64,000 nt of DNA, from positions 62,001-126,000 of the forward strand of contig JAFTJZ010000026.1 in assembly GCA_017456145.1 (NCBI GenBank). Direction: 5' to 3'. The notes under the pieces are model-generated. The model saw nothing but the letters and a program-made list of their open reading frames with translations, ran no database searches and was not told the origin of the DNA. Shown piece by piece: positions 17,380 through 26,045 of the stretch. A program made the translations under genes and the position numbers. Source of the stretch: Clostridia bacterium. Lineage in GTDB: Bacteria > Bacillota > Clostridia > Oscillospirales > CAG-272. Within the stretch, counting starts at the first letter, position 1. Each line of letters starts with the position of its first letter.

Positions 17380-20193
17380 ATGAGCCGATATGCCAACATT
17401 CGATGGCACACGATGACGGCACAGGAGGTCATTGAAACACTCAAGACCGATCGTTATCGCGGGCTGAGCAACAAGCTCGCACGAAAACGCAAGGAACGCA
17501 TCGGAGAGAACGGCTTGTTTTCACCCGCCCGTTCCACCGTGAGAGACGCGCTGCACCCGGTGCTCCACGATGCACCGCTGCTGTTGTTGCTGCTGGTTTG
17601 TCTTGTTGCTTTGTGCTTTTCTTTGTGGCGCTCGGTGATCTGTGTGCTGTTTATATTGATCTTGAGCAGCATATTGACAGCGACCGCTTATGCCAAAACG
17701 AGACATATCCGTGAGAGCATGAGTGCATACAGTATTCCGCGTGTTGAGGTCATCCGCGCGGGCAAGATCTGCAAAGCACACGCTGCCGCCCTTGTTCCGG
17801 GAGACGTGATCCGATTGCGGCGGGGGGATATTGTCCCTGCCGATGCCAGATTGCTTTATCTCTCTTCCACCTTCTCGGTCAGAACCCTGCGCGGATATGA
17901 TCAGGGAATCCCTGTATTCGAAGATGACTTATATAAAGACGCCGATGTCCTCTATACAGCAGAGAACGATGTACCTGATGCGCTGCAGAGGGCAAATATG
18001 CTGTTTGCGGGCTCGCGTATCCGTGAGGGGAGCGCGGTGGCTCTTGTTGTGGCAACGGGGGAGGATACCTATCACGGCGCACTTTCGGGGCCGCACGCTC
18101 TCGCTGCCGACGTGGGGGAGATGCCGTATTTGTCGCGAATGCGACGATATGTCAATCGGTACAGCCTGATCATGTGCGCCATATTGCTGCCCGCAACGCT
18201 GATTGGCCTGCTCTTCGGTGAGAGCAGCTTGTTTGAGGTGTTTTTGGTTGTGTTGTCGCTGACAGTAGCATCGATGAGCGAGCAGCTGATGGTCATGGGA
18301 CGTATCGTTGCCGCTTGTGGGGTGATACGTGCGGCGCTCCCTGCAGATAGAGCTGCATCCGCGCTGATCAAGAATTATCATGCCGCAGATCGTATCGGAC
18401 GGTTGCGACACGTCTTTTTGACCGACATGAGTGCATTCTCTGACGGGATCATGCATCCCCACGCGATATTCACGGATGACAGAATATACGATATGTCAAG
18501 TGCGAAATGTCCTGCCGTTCTTCGCTTTTATACCCTCGCTTATCTGTACGGAAAATGTACGGAAGGATCACTGACGACTCTTGGAGAGGACACCGATCAT
18601 GCGGAGAAGGAGACCTTTGCCGCGCTGCTTTGCGGCGTGGGGGAATTGAGCACGCGCTTGTCCTTTGATACGGAATCTATGGAAATCCGTACCCTTTCGG
18701 CCGAGCTTGCCAAGGACGGCAGTGGTGATGCATTAGTCTGCTTGCGATTGCGCGGCGGAGGAACCCGTGACGTGCGGATCGTCTGTACCATGCAGGAAGA
18801 AATCATCGGGTATTGTGTCGGCAGAACGGTTGGAGACACTGTGGAGCCGATGGACGAGGATGCGAAAAAATTGTTTTATGAGGCGTGTATTCGTTTGCGT
18901 GAGGATGGCTGCCGTGTTTTGTTTTATGCAACGCGGGATGAGAGTGGTCTGACGCTGGAGGGAATGATCGGACTGCGTGAGGCGGTCGATCCCGATGCGG
19001 CGGAAAAGCTCGCACAGCTTGCGCGGCATCACGTGCGTGTTTCTGTGCTGTTGCAGAATCCACATCCATGTGATCTTGCCTTACTGCGACAGAGCGGTCT
19101 GCTCAATGACGGTGAAACGGGGGTGTGCGCCCGGGAGATATCGGCAAAGGAGTTGATCCGCCTTTATGAGGCGCAGGAGCAGAGCTGCGTCTTTACGGAA
19201 GTCAAACCGATCCATGCCAAGGCGTTGATCGAGCATTATCAAGCGCAGAAGATGCACTGTGCTGCTGTCGGATTTGATTATAACTCCCATGAGCTGCTTG
19301 ATGCTGCCGATGTGGCGATCTCATATGACAATACCCGGTTTCGCTCAGACGGCGCGACAAACGCAGGAAAGCCCATTCCTCTGGATCGCTTGAGCAGCGG
19401 GGCACGGGGAGCAGGGCGCGGAGATGCCGCCGTGGTCGCCGACAGTGATCTTTTGGTGCGGCGCGGCAGTGAAAAGGGAGGTGCACTGGACGGTATTCTC
19501 GGCGCGGTGCGCACTGCGCGCGCTATCGAAAAAAATATGGCGCTGATGCTGCAGTATATGCTTGTCACACAATTTTTACGTATGACCCCCGTGCTGCTCT
19601 CCTTACTGTTCGGTGGCTCGCTGCTTTCGCCATCGTTGCTGTTGGTCAGCGGTATGTGGGTGGATCTTGGCTTTATTCTCCTGCTTGCCTTCCGCCGCGG
19701 GGGTGAGGATGAATTGCTTTTACCCGCGCGCAGCGCTCGACTGTTCGATGCCCCCGTCAAGGAGCGCCCGGACCGTGTCGTCGCCGCTGTGATGTCGGGG
19801 ATTCTGATCCTTACGATCAGCGCCATTTTGTTGCATAGCGGTGTGCTGTTGAATACGCAGCAACAAATGCTTTTTGTATTCCTTTCCTTGCTGTTTGTTC
19901 AGACCACGGCGATTTTACTGTTTTATTTTGGCGGTGGCGAGAGAGATGAGCGCCCGTTGCAGGCGCACCTTCCCATCTTCGGAATGCTGCTGATTGTACT
20001 TTTACCGCCTTTGATCATGCTTTGTATTCCGTCTGTGGCTTCGGTTCTCGGGTGCGCGTCTATGACACTGCCCATACTCCTGCTGTCAGCGGGGGCAATG
20101 GTATTGTATCCGATTTTGTGTTATGTTTGTGCCAAGCTGCGTTTTCGTATGCGTCGGTTTCTGCGTAAGCATTTTTCGATCGGGAAGTCTTAA
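17380..20193 (+). CDS. P-type ATPase-like membrane protein with degenerate catalytic motifs
   Basis: The 937-aa protein follows the domain order of P2-type cation ATPases: cytoplasmic N-terminus, TM pair (66-105), actuator domain (LVPGDVIRLRRGDIVPADAR, 138-157), TM pair (262-318), P/N region, and C-terminal TM bundle (from about 720). Every hallmark is altered. TGES becomes RGYDQG (171-176), PEGL becomes SEQL (300-303), DKTGT becomes DMSAF (349-353), TGD becomes LQN (558-560), and GDGVND becomes GFDYNS (631-636). The frame is intact with a GGAGG start, so this looks like a maintained pseudo-enzyme. ATP-driven transport is unlikely; a scaffold or regulatory role is speculative. Confidence 0.85.
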   Translation: MSRYANIRWHTMTAQEVIETLKTDRYRGLSNKLARKRKERIGENGLFSPARSTVRDALHPVLHDAPLLLLLLVCLVALCFSLWRSVICVLFILILSSILTATAYAKTRHIRESMSAYSIPRVEVIRAGKICKAHAAALVPGDVIRLRRGDIVPADARLLYLSSTFSVRTLRGYDQGIPVFEDDLYKDADVLYTAENDVPDALQRANMLFAGSRIREGSAVALVVATGEDTYHGALSGPHALAADVGEMPYLSRMRRYVNRYSLIMCAILLPATLIGLLFGESSLFEVFLVVLSLTVASMSEQLMVMGRIVAACGVIRAALPADRAASALIKNYHAADRIGRLRHVFLTDMSAFSDGIMHPHAIFTDDRIYDMSSAKCPAVLRFYTLAYLYGKCTEGSLTTLGEDTDHAEKETFAALLCGVGELSTRLSFDTESMEIRTLSAELAKDGSGDALVCLRLRGGGTRDVRIVCTMQEEIIGYCVGRTVGDTVEPMDEDAKKLFYEACIRLREDGCRVLFYATRDESGLTLEGMIGLREAVDPDAAEKLAQLARHHVRVSVLLQNPHPCDLALLRQSGLLNDGETGVCAREISAKELIRLYEAQEQSCVFTEVKPIHAKALIEHYQAQKMHCAAVGFDYNSHELLDAADVAISYDNTRFRSDGATNAGKPIPLDRLSSGARGAGRGDAAVVADSDLLVRRGSEKGGALDGILGAVRTARAIEKNMALMLQYMLVTQFLRMTPVLLSLLFGGSLLSPSLLLVSGMWVDLGFILLLAFRRGGEDELLLPARSARLFDAPVKERPDRVVAAVMSGILILTISAILLHSGVLLNTQQQMLFVFLSLLFVQTTAILLFYFGGGERDERPLQAHLPIFGMLLIVLLPPLIMLCIPSVASVLGCASMTLPILLLSAGAMVLYPILCYVCAKLRFRMRRFLRKHFSIGKS

Positions 20194-20244
20194 ATAAAAG
20201 GCTGCCGCATATACTGTTGTATCACGGTGAACGGAGGTTGTGAT

Positions 20245-20532
20245 ATGCAACGGATCAATACGGTAGAGCTGAGTAAAAAGGAAATTATCAATCTGTGCGG
20301 CGGCGGACGTCTGGGATGCGCAACGGACATCGAATTTGACCCGTCAACTGCGTGCGTACTGGCATTGCTTGTCCCGCAGGGAATGGGATTGTTTTCCTTT
20401 GGAAAAACAGAATATCTGCGCATCCCGTGGCGTTGTGTCGAATGTATCGGGGAGGATACCGTCCTTGTTCGTATGAACGAAAAGGAGATCGCCTCACATA
20501 CCCATCCGCTGGGAGATGATTGCGATCGGTAA
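20245..20532 (+). CDS. YlmC/YmxH-family sporulation protein (PRC-barrel)
   Basis: This 95-aa protein matches the YlmC/YmxH family: an N-terminal VELSKKEIINLCGGGRLGCATDIEFD strand pair, a central VPQGMGLFSFGKTEYLRIPW segment, and ECIGEDTVLV. These small PRC-barrel proteins are common in spore-forming Firmicutes; their molecular role is poorly known. The ATG at 20245 has GGAGG 9 bp upstream and is preferred over 20227. It follows the pseudo-ATPase by 51 bp and is probably co-transcribed with it. Confidence 0.85.
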   Translation: MQRINTVELSKKEIINLCGGGRLGCATDIEFDPSTACVLALLVPQGMGLFSFGKTEYLRIPWRCVECIGEDTVLVRMNEKEIASHTHPLGDDCDR

Positions 20533-20603
20533 TTGCATAAATCAATGAAAATTCCATGTAAAATAAGCTGACCATCCGGAATGCCGTTTTCCTGAGTAAC
20601 CCG

Positions 20604-20675
20604 AAAAGCCAAGGAAGGTGGGAGGCTCGGAGGGCGGAAAACTTCGGCGTTTGTGATGATTTCCGCCCTCCGAAA
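20604..20675. repeat. 72-bp palindromic repeat, copy 1
   Basis: The unit starts AAAAGCCAAGGAAGGTGGGA and ends CCGCCCTCCGAAA. It contains a 14-bp perfect inverted repeat, TCGGAGGGCGGAAA paired with TTTCCGCCCTCCGA, around a loop of about 19 nt. It is identical to copy 2 except for three loop positions. Confidence 0.92.
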
Positions 20676-20744
20676 GACAAGGCACTCAAAAAGCAACACA
20701 TTCACCTTTTTACCAACTTGAAACAATTGTTCCGGTACGATGCC

Positions 20745-20816
20745 AAAAGCCAAGGAAGGTGGGAGGCTCGGAGGGCGGAAAACTTCGGCGATTGAGATGG
20801 TTTCCGCCCTCCGAAA
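20745..20816. repeat. 72-bp palindromic repeat, copy 2
   Basis: Same unit, orientation and length as copy 1, 69 bp downstream. The stem is perfectly conserved and only three loop bases differ. The spacer between the copies shows no gene. A minus-strand open frame through both copies encodes the repeat twice and is not considered a gene. Confidence 0.92.
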
Positions 20817-20872
20817 AACCATCTGCAAACCAACATCAAATGTTAATTTTTTGTAAACAATAGCACAAGGGG

Positions 20873-20901
20873 TTGAATTTTCTTCCTTCTTGTGCTATAA
20901 T
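20873..20901 (+). promoter_or_regulatory. Promoter of the rpsB-tsf transcript
   Basis: TTGAAT (20873-20878), a 17-bp spacer and TATAAT (20896-20901). A leader of about 130 nt follows before rpsB. Confidence 0.83.
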
Positions 20902-20914
20902 CATTTGTAATTGC

Positions 20915-21022
20915 GCGGACTTGAAAAAAACACCGTGTAATATAAAAAATACACACACATGACAGGGTGTGATCGGTGCCCCGACGGGGTGACAGCACGA
21001 CGCTCATGTGGTGGAAAAAACC
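20915..21022 (+). promoter_or_regulatory. Structured rpsB mRNA leader (possible S2 autoregulatory element)
   Basis: The untranslated leader holds complementary GTGT/ACAC-type segments and a GC-rich hairpin CCCCGACGGGG near 20980. Ribosomal protein S2 often represses its own mRNA through leader structures. A match to a specific known leader family was not established. Confidence 0.35.
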
Positions 21023-21038
21023 GAAGGAGGACATTGAA

Positions 21039-21773
21039 ATGTCTATCATTACCATGAAACAGATGCTGGAGGCCGGCGTACATTTCGGTCACCACACCAG
21101 AAGATGGAACCCCAAGATGGCGGAGTACATCTTCACGGAGAGAAACGGCATCTACATCATCCACCTGCAGAAGACGGTGGAGAAATTCGAAGAGGCTTAT
21201 ATGTTCGTTCGTGAGCTCGCAGCTCAGGGCGGTACCATTCTCTTCGTCGGCACCAAGAAACAGGCTGCCGAGGCAATCAAGGAGGAGGCTACCCGCTGCG
21301 GTATGTACTATGTCAACAACCGTTGGCCCGGCGGCATGATGACCAACTTCAAGACCATCAAGAAGTCTCTGGCTCGTCTGAACAACCTCAACAAGATGCA
21401 GGAGGACGGCACCTTCAATCTGCTGCCCAAGAAAGAGGTCGCAGGTCTGCAGAAGGAAATGTTCGATCTGGAGAAGAACCTTGGCGGTATCAAGACCATG
21501 GACACGCTCCCCTCTGCTATCTTTATTGTAGACCCCCACAAGGAAAAGAACGCTGTTCTTGAGGCAAAGAAGCTGGGTATTCCCGTAGTCGCGATCGTTG
21601 ACACCAACTGCGATCCCGATGATGCAGATTATATCATCCCCGGTAACGATGATGCAATTCGCGCGATCAAGCTGATCTCCTCTGCTATCGCTGACGCTGT
21701 CATCGAGGGTAAGCAGGGTGAGCAGGACGCTCCCGAGGCTGCTGCAGAGACCGAAGAGGCTGCTGAGCTTTAA
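21039..21773 (+). CDS. rpsB: 30S ribosomal protein S2
   Basis: The 244-aa protein begins [27 protein letters not shown], the universal S2 N-terminus. It contains [20 protein letters not shown] and the C-terminal [21 protein letters not shown] block. The acidic Ala/Glu tail is normal for the family. S2 joins the 30S late and is needed for S1 or mRNA docking. The ATG at 21039 has GGAGG; an upstream frame from 20976 lies in the leader and was rejected. tsf follows, the invariant bacterial order. Confidence 0.98.
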   Translation: MSIITMKQMLEAGVHFGHHTRRWNPKMAEYIFTERNGIYIIHLQKTVEKFEEAYMFVRELAAQGGTILFVGTKKQAAEAIKEEATRCGMYYVNNRWPGGMMTNFKTIKKSLARLNNLNKMQEDGTFNLLPKKEVAGLQKEMFDLEKNLGGIKTMDTLPSAIFIVDPHKEKNAVLEAKKLGIPVVAIVDTNCDPDDADYIIPGNDDAIRAIKLISSAIADAVIEGKQGEQDAPEAAAETEEAAEL

Positions 21774-21876
21774 TCCCAAAATGCGGACCGGTCATGATCA
21801 TTCGCCATGGCGAGCGACGACGGTCCCTAAAACGATTAAAAATAACAATCATTGAATTGATAGAAAGAGGTCCCAC

Positions 21877-22803
21877 ATGGCTAATATTACTGCAAAAGAC
21901 GTCGCTGCTCTGCGCGCAAAGACGGGTCTTGGTATGATGGACTGCAAGAAGGCGCTGGTTGAGGCTGACGGTGATATGGAGGCTGCTGTTAAGATTCTTC
22001 GCGAGAAGGGTCTGGCTACCGCCGCAAAGAAGGAAAGCAGAATTGCTGCTGACGGTATCGTTAAGATCGCTAACAAAGACGACGTTTACGCAATCATCGA
22101 GGTCAACTCCGAGACTGACTTCGTTGCAAAGAACGCATCCTTCCAGGAGTTCGTTGACGGTCTGCTGGCTACCATTCTGGCAAACAAGCCCGCGGATATC
22201 AACGCTTTGATGGCTCTCAAGTATGAGGGCTCCGATGCAACGGTCGAGGCTACGCTGGTTGAGAAGATCGCCATCATCGGTGAAAAGCTGACCATTCGTC
22301 GTTTTGCTCTGATCGAGGGCGGCGCTGTTGCAACCTACGTGCACGGCAATGGCTCCATCGGTGTTGTCGTTAAGTTCGATACCGACGTTGCAGGCAAGGA
22401 TGGCTTTGATGTTTTCGCAAAGAACATCGCTCTGCAGATTGGCGCATATCCTACGCCTTATCTTGACAGAACGCAGGTTCCCGCATCCGTTCTGGAGGAG
22501 GAGAAGAACATTCTGCTCGCACAGATCGCCAACGATCCCGCAAACGCCAAGAAACCCGATGCGATCAAGGCAAAGATGGTCGAGGGTCGTATCAACAAGT
22601 TCTACGACAACAACTGCCTGGTCGACATGACCTACGTCAAGGACGAGGATATGAAGGTCGGTAAGTATGTAGATAGCGTTGCCAAGGAGCTGGGTGGCAA
22701 GATCGCCATCGTTGAGTTCGTTCGCTTTGAGAAGGGCGAGGGCATCCAGAAGAGAGAAGAGAACTTCGCTGAGGAAATCGCAAAGATGACCTCCGGTCAG
22801 TAA
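21877..22803 (+). CDS. tsf: Elongation factor Ts
   Basis: EF-Ts recycles EF-Tu by exchanging GDP for GTP. The 308-aa protein has the N-terminal UBA-like module (VAALRAKTGLGMMDCKKAL), the core SETDFVAKN block with the TDFV motif that contacts EF-Tu, and a full dimerisation domain. The start follows AGAGGT. A weak hairpin lies in the 103-bp gap after rpsB, which may tune the S2 to EF-Ts ratio. A strong terminator closes the transcript. Confidence 0.98.
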   Translation: MANITAKDVAALRAKTGLGMMDCKKALVEADGDMEAAVKILREKGLATAAKKESRIAADGIVKIANKDDVYAIIEVNSETDFVAKNASFQEFVDGLLATILANKPADINALMALKYEGSDATVEATLVEKIAIIGEKLTIRRFALIEGGAVATYVHGNGSIGVVVKFDTDVAGKDGFDVFAKNIALQIGAYPTPYLDRTQVPASVLEEEKNILLAQIANDPANAKKPDAIKAKMVEGRINKFYDNNCLVDMTYVKDEDMKVGKYVDSVAKELGGKIAIVEFVRFEKGEGIQKREENFAEEIAKMTSGQ

Positions 22804-22827
22804 TTTTCACCCAAAAATATGATTTTT

Positions 22828-22862
22828 ACCTCCACCGCGTCTTCCGCGGTGGAGGTTTTTTG
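22828..22862 (+). terminator. Terminator after tsf
   Basis: ACCTCCACCGCG pairs with CGCGGTGGAGGT across a TCTTC loop, followed by a T run: a textbook intrinsic terminator. Confidence 0.93.
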
Positions 22863-22903
22863 AATTTTATGTAAAAATCTTTAATTTATTTACAATTTAG
22901 ATG

Positions 22904-22932
22904 TTTACAAATCGCGCATTTTGTAGTAAAAT
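22904..22932 (+). promoter_or_regulatory. Promoter of pyrH and downstream genes
   Basis: TTTACA (22904-22909), a 17-bp spacer and TAAAAT (22927-22932). It follows the tsf terminator and supports the pyrH start at 22973 rather than 22901. Confidence 0.72.
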
Positions 22933-22972
22933 ATTAGGTGAAGAATCTGACTACGATTTCGGGGGTATTGAT

Positions 22973-23719
22973 ATGGATAACAGCAACAGTCAAACCAATG
23001 GCAGCTGCGCGGCGCAGCCTAAATATCGTCGCGTTTTACTAAAGCTCTCCGGCGAGGCACTCTCGGTCGGCAGCGACGGTATTTTGAACTTTGATTTTAT
23101 CGGCGAGGTCGCCAAGGTCGTCAAGCGGTGTACCGATGCCGGCGTTCAGGTGGGTGTTCTTTGCGGCGCAGGAAATATCTGGCGCGGCAGACAAGGCGGC
23201 AGCATGAACCGCTGTCGTGCCGACCACATGGGGATGCTCGCAACGACCATCAACGCGTTGGCTCTGCAGGATGGATTTGAGCAATGCGGCATTGATTGTA
23301 CAGTCATGAGCGCGGTGGAGATGAATACCTTTGCCGATCATTATACCTCACGTGATGCAATTGCTGCGCTGAATGCGGGTAAGGTCGTCATCTTCGGTGG
23401 CGGCTCAGGCTTGCCCTTCTTCTCAACGGACACTGCGGCAGCACTCCGTGCAGCGGAAATTGAGGCGGATGTCATTTTGATGGCAAAGAACATAGACGCC
23501 GTTTACAGCGCCGACCCCAAGCTCGATCCCACGGCAACACGCTACGAGGAGATTACATATATGGAAATCATTGAGAAGGGATTGCGCGCCATCGACATGA
23601 CGGCGATGTCCTTCTGCATGGAGAACCATATTCGCTGCTATTCCTTCGCCTTGGCTGACCCCAATAATATTTATCGTGTGGTCATGGGCGAGCGCATCGG
23701 TACCGAAATCCATAATTAA
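22973..23719 (+). CDS. pyrH: Uridylate kinase
   Basis: PyrH phosphorylates UMP to UDP, the entry to pyrimidine nucleotides and wall precursors. The 248-aa protein has LLKLSGEAL, a GAGNIWRGR phosphate-binding loop, DHMGMLATTINALALQD and GGGSGLPFFSTDTAAALRA, all family hallmarks. About 18 extra polar residues precede the core. The ATG at 22973 has GGGGG upstream. It opens a run of co-directional genes through polC. Confidence 0.97.
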   Translation: MDNSNSQTNGSCAAQPKYRRVLLKLSGEALSVGSDGILNFDFIGEVAKVVKRCTDAGVQVGVLCGAGNIWRGRQGGSMNRCRADHMGMLATTINALALQDGFEQCGIDCTVMSAVEMNTFADHYTSRDAIAALNAGKVVIFGGGSGLPFFSTDTAAALRAAEIEADVILMAKNIDAVYSADPKLDPTATRYEEITYMEIIEKGLRAIDMTAMSFCMENHIRCYSFALADPNNIYRVVMGERIGTEIHN

Positions 23720-23749
23720 AATATAAAGCAAGAGAAAGGAACTTACATC

Positions 23750-24304
23750 ATGAAGTACGATACCAAAACACTTGAGGCAAAAAACGAAAAGACCCTTGAC
23801 AATTTTCAGACTACACTCGGCACAGTCCGCGCAGCGCAGGCCAACGCCTCTGTTCTTGCGCGCATCAATTTTGAATATTACGGCTCACCCACGCCCTTGA
23901 CCACAATGGCTGACGTTCGCGTTGCCGACGCCAGAACGCTGACCATCGCTCCTTATGATGCCTCCACGCTCAAGGCTATGGAGAAGGCGATCCTGACTTC
24001 TGATATCGGAATTACACCCGCCAATGACGGAAAGATCATTCGTCTGGTATTCCCTCAGCTGACCGAAGAGCGTCGTAAGGAGATCCGTAAGCAGGTCCTT
24101 AAGTATGCGGAGGAGGCGAAGGTGGTTGTTCGTAACAACCGCCGTGATGCCAACGATGACGCGAAAAAGCAGAAGAAGGACGGCATACTGACCGAGGATG
24201 AGCTGAAAGCGGCAGAGAAGACCATTCAGGATCTGACTGACAAGTGCGTCAAGAAGATCGATGAGATCACGGCAAAGAAGGAAAAGGAGATCATGGAGAT
24301 CTGA
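23750..24304 (+). CDS. frr: Ribosome recycling factor
   Basis: RRF splits post-termination ribosomes together with EF-G. The 184-aa length is exactly typical. It shows the coiled domain with RAAQANASVLARI, YYGSPTPLTTMADV, LTEERRKEIRKQV and VRNNRRDANDD. It lies 30 bp downstream of pyrH with an AAAGGA ribosome binding site. Confidence 0.98.
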   Translation: MKYDTKTLEAKNEKTLDNFQTTLGTVRAAQANASVLARINFEYYGSPTPLTTMADVRVADARTLTIAPYDASTLKAMEKAILTSDIGITPANDGKIIRLVFPQLTEERRKEIRKQVLKYAEEAKVVVRNNRRDANDDAKKQKKDGILTEDELKAAEKTIQDLTDKCVKKIDEITAKKEKEIMEI

Positions 24305-24416
24305 CCCGATCCCCTGATGCGATGCCGAGGTTCGTCGCAAAACCATACATGGGGCGAGTGACCTTGGTTATTTCGCTCCCATTTTTACAAAAGATAGCAA
24401 TGAAAGGGCAATCACT

Positions 24417-25130
24417 ATGGCAGCGGAAAAAGAAAAAAACATTCCACAGCTGGATGATAAATTAAAACATATCGCCTTCATTATGGACGGCAACGGGCGC
24501 TGGGCACAGCGCAGAGGTATGCCCCGTATGGCAGGACATCGCGCGGGAGCCAAGACGTTTCAGACCTTGTCACATTATTGCGCTGACGTTGGACTCAAAA
24601 TTATGACGGTTTATGCGTTTTCCACGGAAAACTGGAAGCGACCTGCCGCCGAGGTCAACGCACTCATGGAGCTCATGGACTATTACCTTGACAACAGCGA
24701 GCGATTGATGCGCAAAAGGAGTATAAGATTCCGCTTTATCGGTGATACGACGGCGCTGCCCGAAAAGCTGCAGAGAAAGATTGCCGATCTGGAGGATAGT
24801 ACCAAAAATAATGATATGATTCTCAATATCGCCCTCAACTACGGTGCACGCGCGGAGATCACACGTGCTTACCGTGTGTTGCGTGAGAGAGGCATTGAAA
24901 ATCCCACCGAGCAGGACGTTTCCGATGCTATGTACACGGGGGGCTTTGCCGACCCCGATCTGATCGTACGCACGGGCGGAGATTTGCGCATTTCCAACTT
25001 TTTGCTCTGGCAGGCGGCATATTCCGAGCTTTATTTTACGGATAAGCTGTGGCCCGAGTTGACGACTGACGATATTGACGAGATCATTCGCGAATTTTAT
25101 ACACGCAAGCGCCGTTTTGGAGACGTTTGA
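24417..25130 (+). CDS. uppS: Isoprenyl transferase (undecaprenyl diphosphate synthase)
   Basis: UppS makes the C55 lipid carrier for peptidoglycan by cis-addition of isopentenyl units. The 237-aa protein has the conserved MDGNGRWAQRRG loop with the catalytic Asp, GHRAGA, YAFSTENWKRP and the C-terminal PDLIVRTGGDLRISNFLLWQAAYSELYF block. A 112-bp gap with modest hairpin potential separates it from frr. cdsA follows 42 bp later. Confidence 0.97.
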   Translation: MAAEKEKNIPQLDDKLKHIAFIMDGNGRWAQRRGMPRMAGHRAGAKTFQTLSHYCADVGLKIMTVYAFSTENWKRPAAEVNALMELMDYYLDNSERLMRKRSIRFRFIGDTTALPEKLQRKIADLEDSTKNNDMILNIALNYGARAEITRAYRVLRERGIENPTEQDVSDAMYTGGFADPDLIVRTGGDLRISNFLLWQAAYSELYFTDKLWPELTTDDIDEIIREFYTRKRRFGDV

Positions 25131-25172
25131 CGCATAAATTGATTCTAAACGTAAGGGAGCTTTTTCACTGAT

Positions 25173-26009
25173 ATGGCTATACGTGTTATTACGGCAATTG
25201 TGGCTATTGCGATTTTACTGCCGATCCTGATTTTTTCGGATACGCTGATTCTTCCCGTCGCGGCGGCGCTCCTTTCGCTCATCGCCGTATATGAGATGCT
25301 CAAATGTTGTCATTTGCATCGCCGCCTTTGGATATCGATTCCTTTGATGATTTCGGCAATTTATCCTCTGTATGGATATTTTGAGCGTGATCGTGCGGAT
25401 TTTGCTGCCGTAGGAATGGCGATGCTGGTTGTCTGGGCCTTGTATTTGTTTACCTATCTCGTATTTATGCGAGGCAAAATCTCCTTGCAGGAGGTGGGAA
25501 TCCCGTTTTTCGCTTGCTTTTACATTATTGCGGCATTTTCGGGAATCATCATGCTCCGCTACAGCAGCGAGGATGGAAAATATCTGTACCTGATTTGCTT
25601 TATCGGCGCTTGGGTGACCGATACGTTTGCTTACTTTGCGGGGAGATTGTTCGGAAAGCACAAGCTCATTCCCGAAATCAGCCCCAAGAAAACGGTGGAG
25701 GGAAGTATCGGCGGGATCATATTCTGCATACTCGCCATGCTGCTGTATGGCTTTATTGTCAATACGATCACCGATGGTGCGGTCAAAGCGAATTATCTGA
25801 TGTTGGCTGCAAGCGGTCTGTTTATCTCCTTCGTTTCGCAGATCGGAGACCTGGCGATGTCTGCTGTCAAGCGCACCTACGGTTTGAAGGATTATGGTAA
25901 ACTGTTTCCGGGACATGGCGGCGTTCTCGACCGATTTGATTCGGTGCTCGCGGTTGCACTTGTTCTGTCGGTGTTATCCTCGCTCGGAAATCTGTTTGTA
26001 ATGGCATAA
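25173..26009 (+). CDS. cdsA: Phosphatidate cytidylyltransferase
   Basis: CdsA makes CDP-diacylglycerol for phospholipids. The 278-aa integral membrane protein has about eight hydrophobic segments. The C-terminal signature SAVKRTYGLKDYGKLFPGHG, followed by GVLDRFDS, contains the catalytic Lys/Asp pattern. It sits in the conserved order between uppS and dxr. Confidence 0.96.
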   Translation: MAIRVITAIVAIAILLPILIFSDTLILPVAAALLSLIAVYEMLKCCHLHRRLWISIPLMISAIYPLYGYFERDRADFAAVGMAMLVVWALYLFTYLVFMRGKISLQEVGIPFFACFYIIAAFSGIIMLRYSSEDGKYLYLICFIGAWVTDTFAYFAGRLFGKHKLIPEISPKKTVEGSIGGIIFCILAMLLYGFIVNTITDGAVKANYLMLAASGLFISFVSQIGDLAMSAVKRTYGLKDYGKLFPGHGGVLDRFDSVLAVALVLSVLSSLGNLFVMA

Positions 26010-26045
26010 GCTCTTGCACAAAAAATAACGGATAAAGGATATATC

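Noticed and set aside
17380..20193. Functional calcium or magnesium P-type ATPase
   Set aside because: The overall fold matches, but all catalytic motifs are substituted, so an active pump call is not supported.
20604..20816. CRISPR array
   Set aside because: Only two repeats, each 72 bp with a large palindrome, spacing unlike CRISPR and no cas genes nearby.
20190..20828. A 212-codon minus-strand frame containing an internally repeated peptide
   Set aside because: The peptide repeat is just the translation of the two 72-bp palindromic DNA repeats, and the rest is antisense to the YlmC/YmxH gene.
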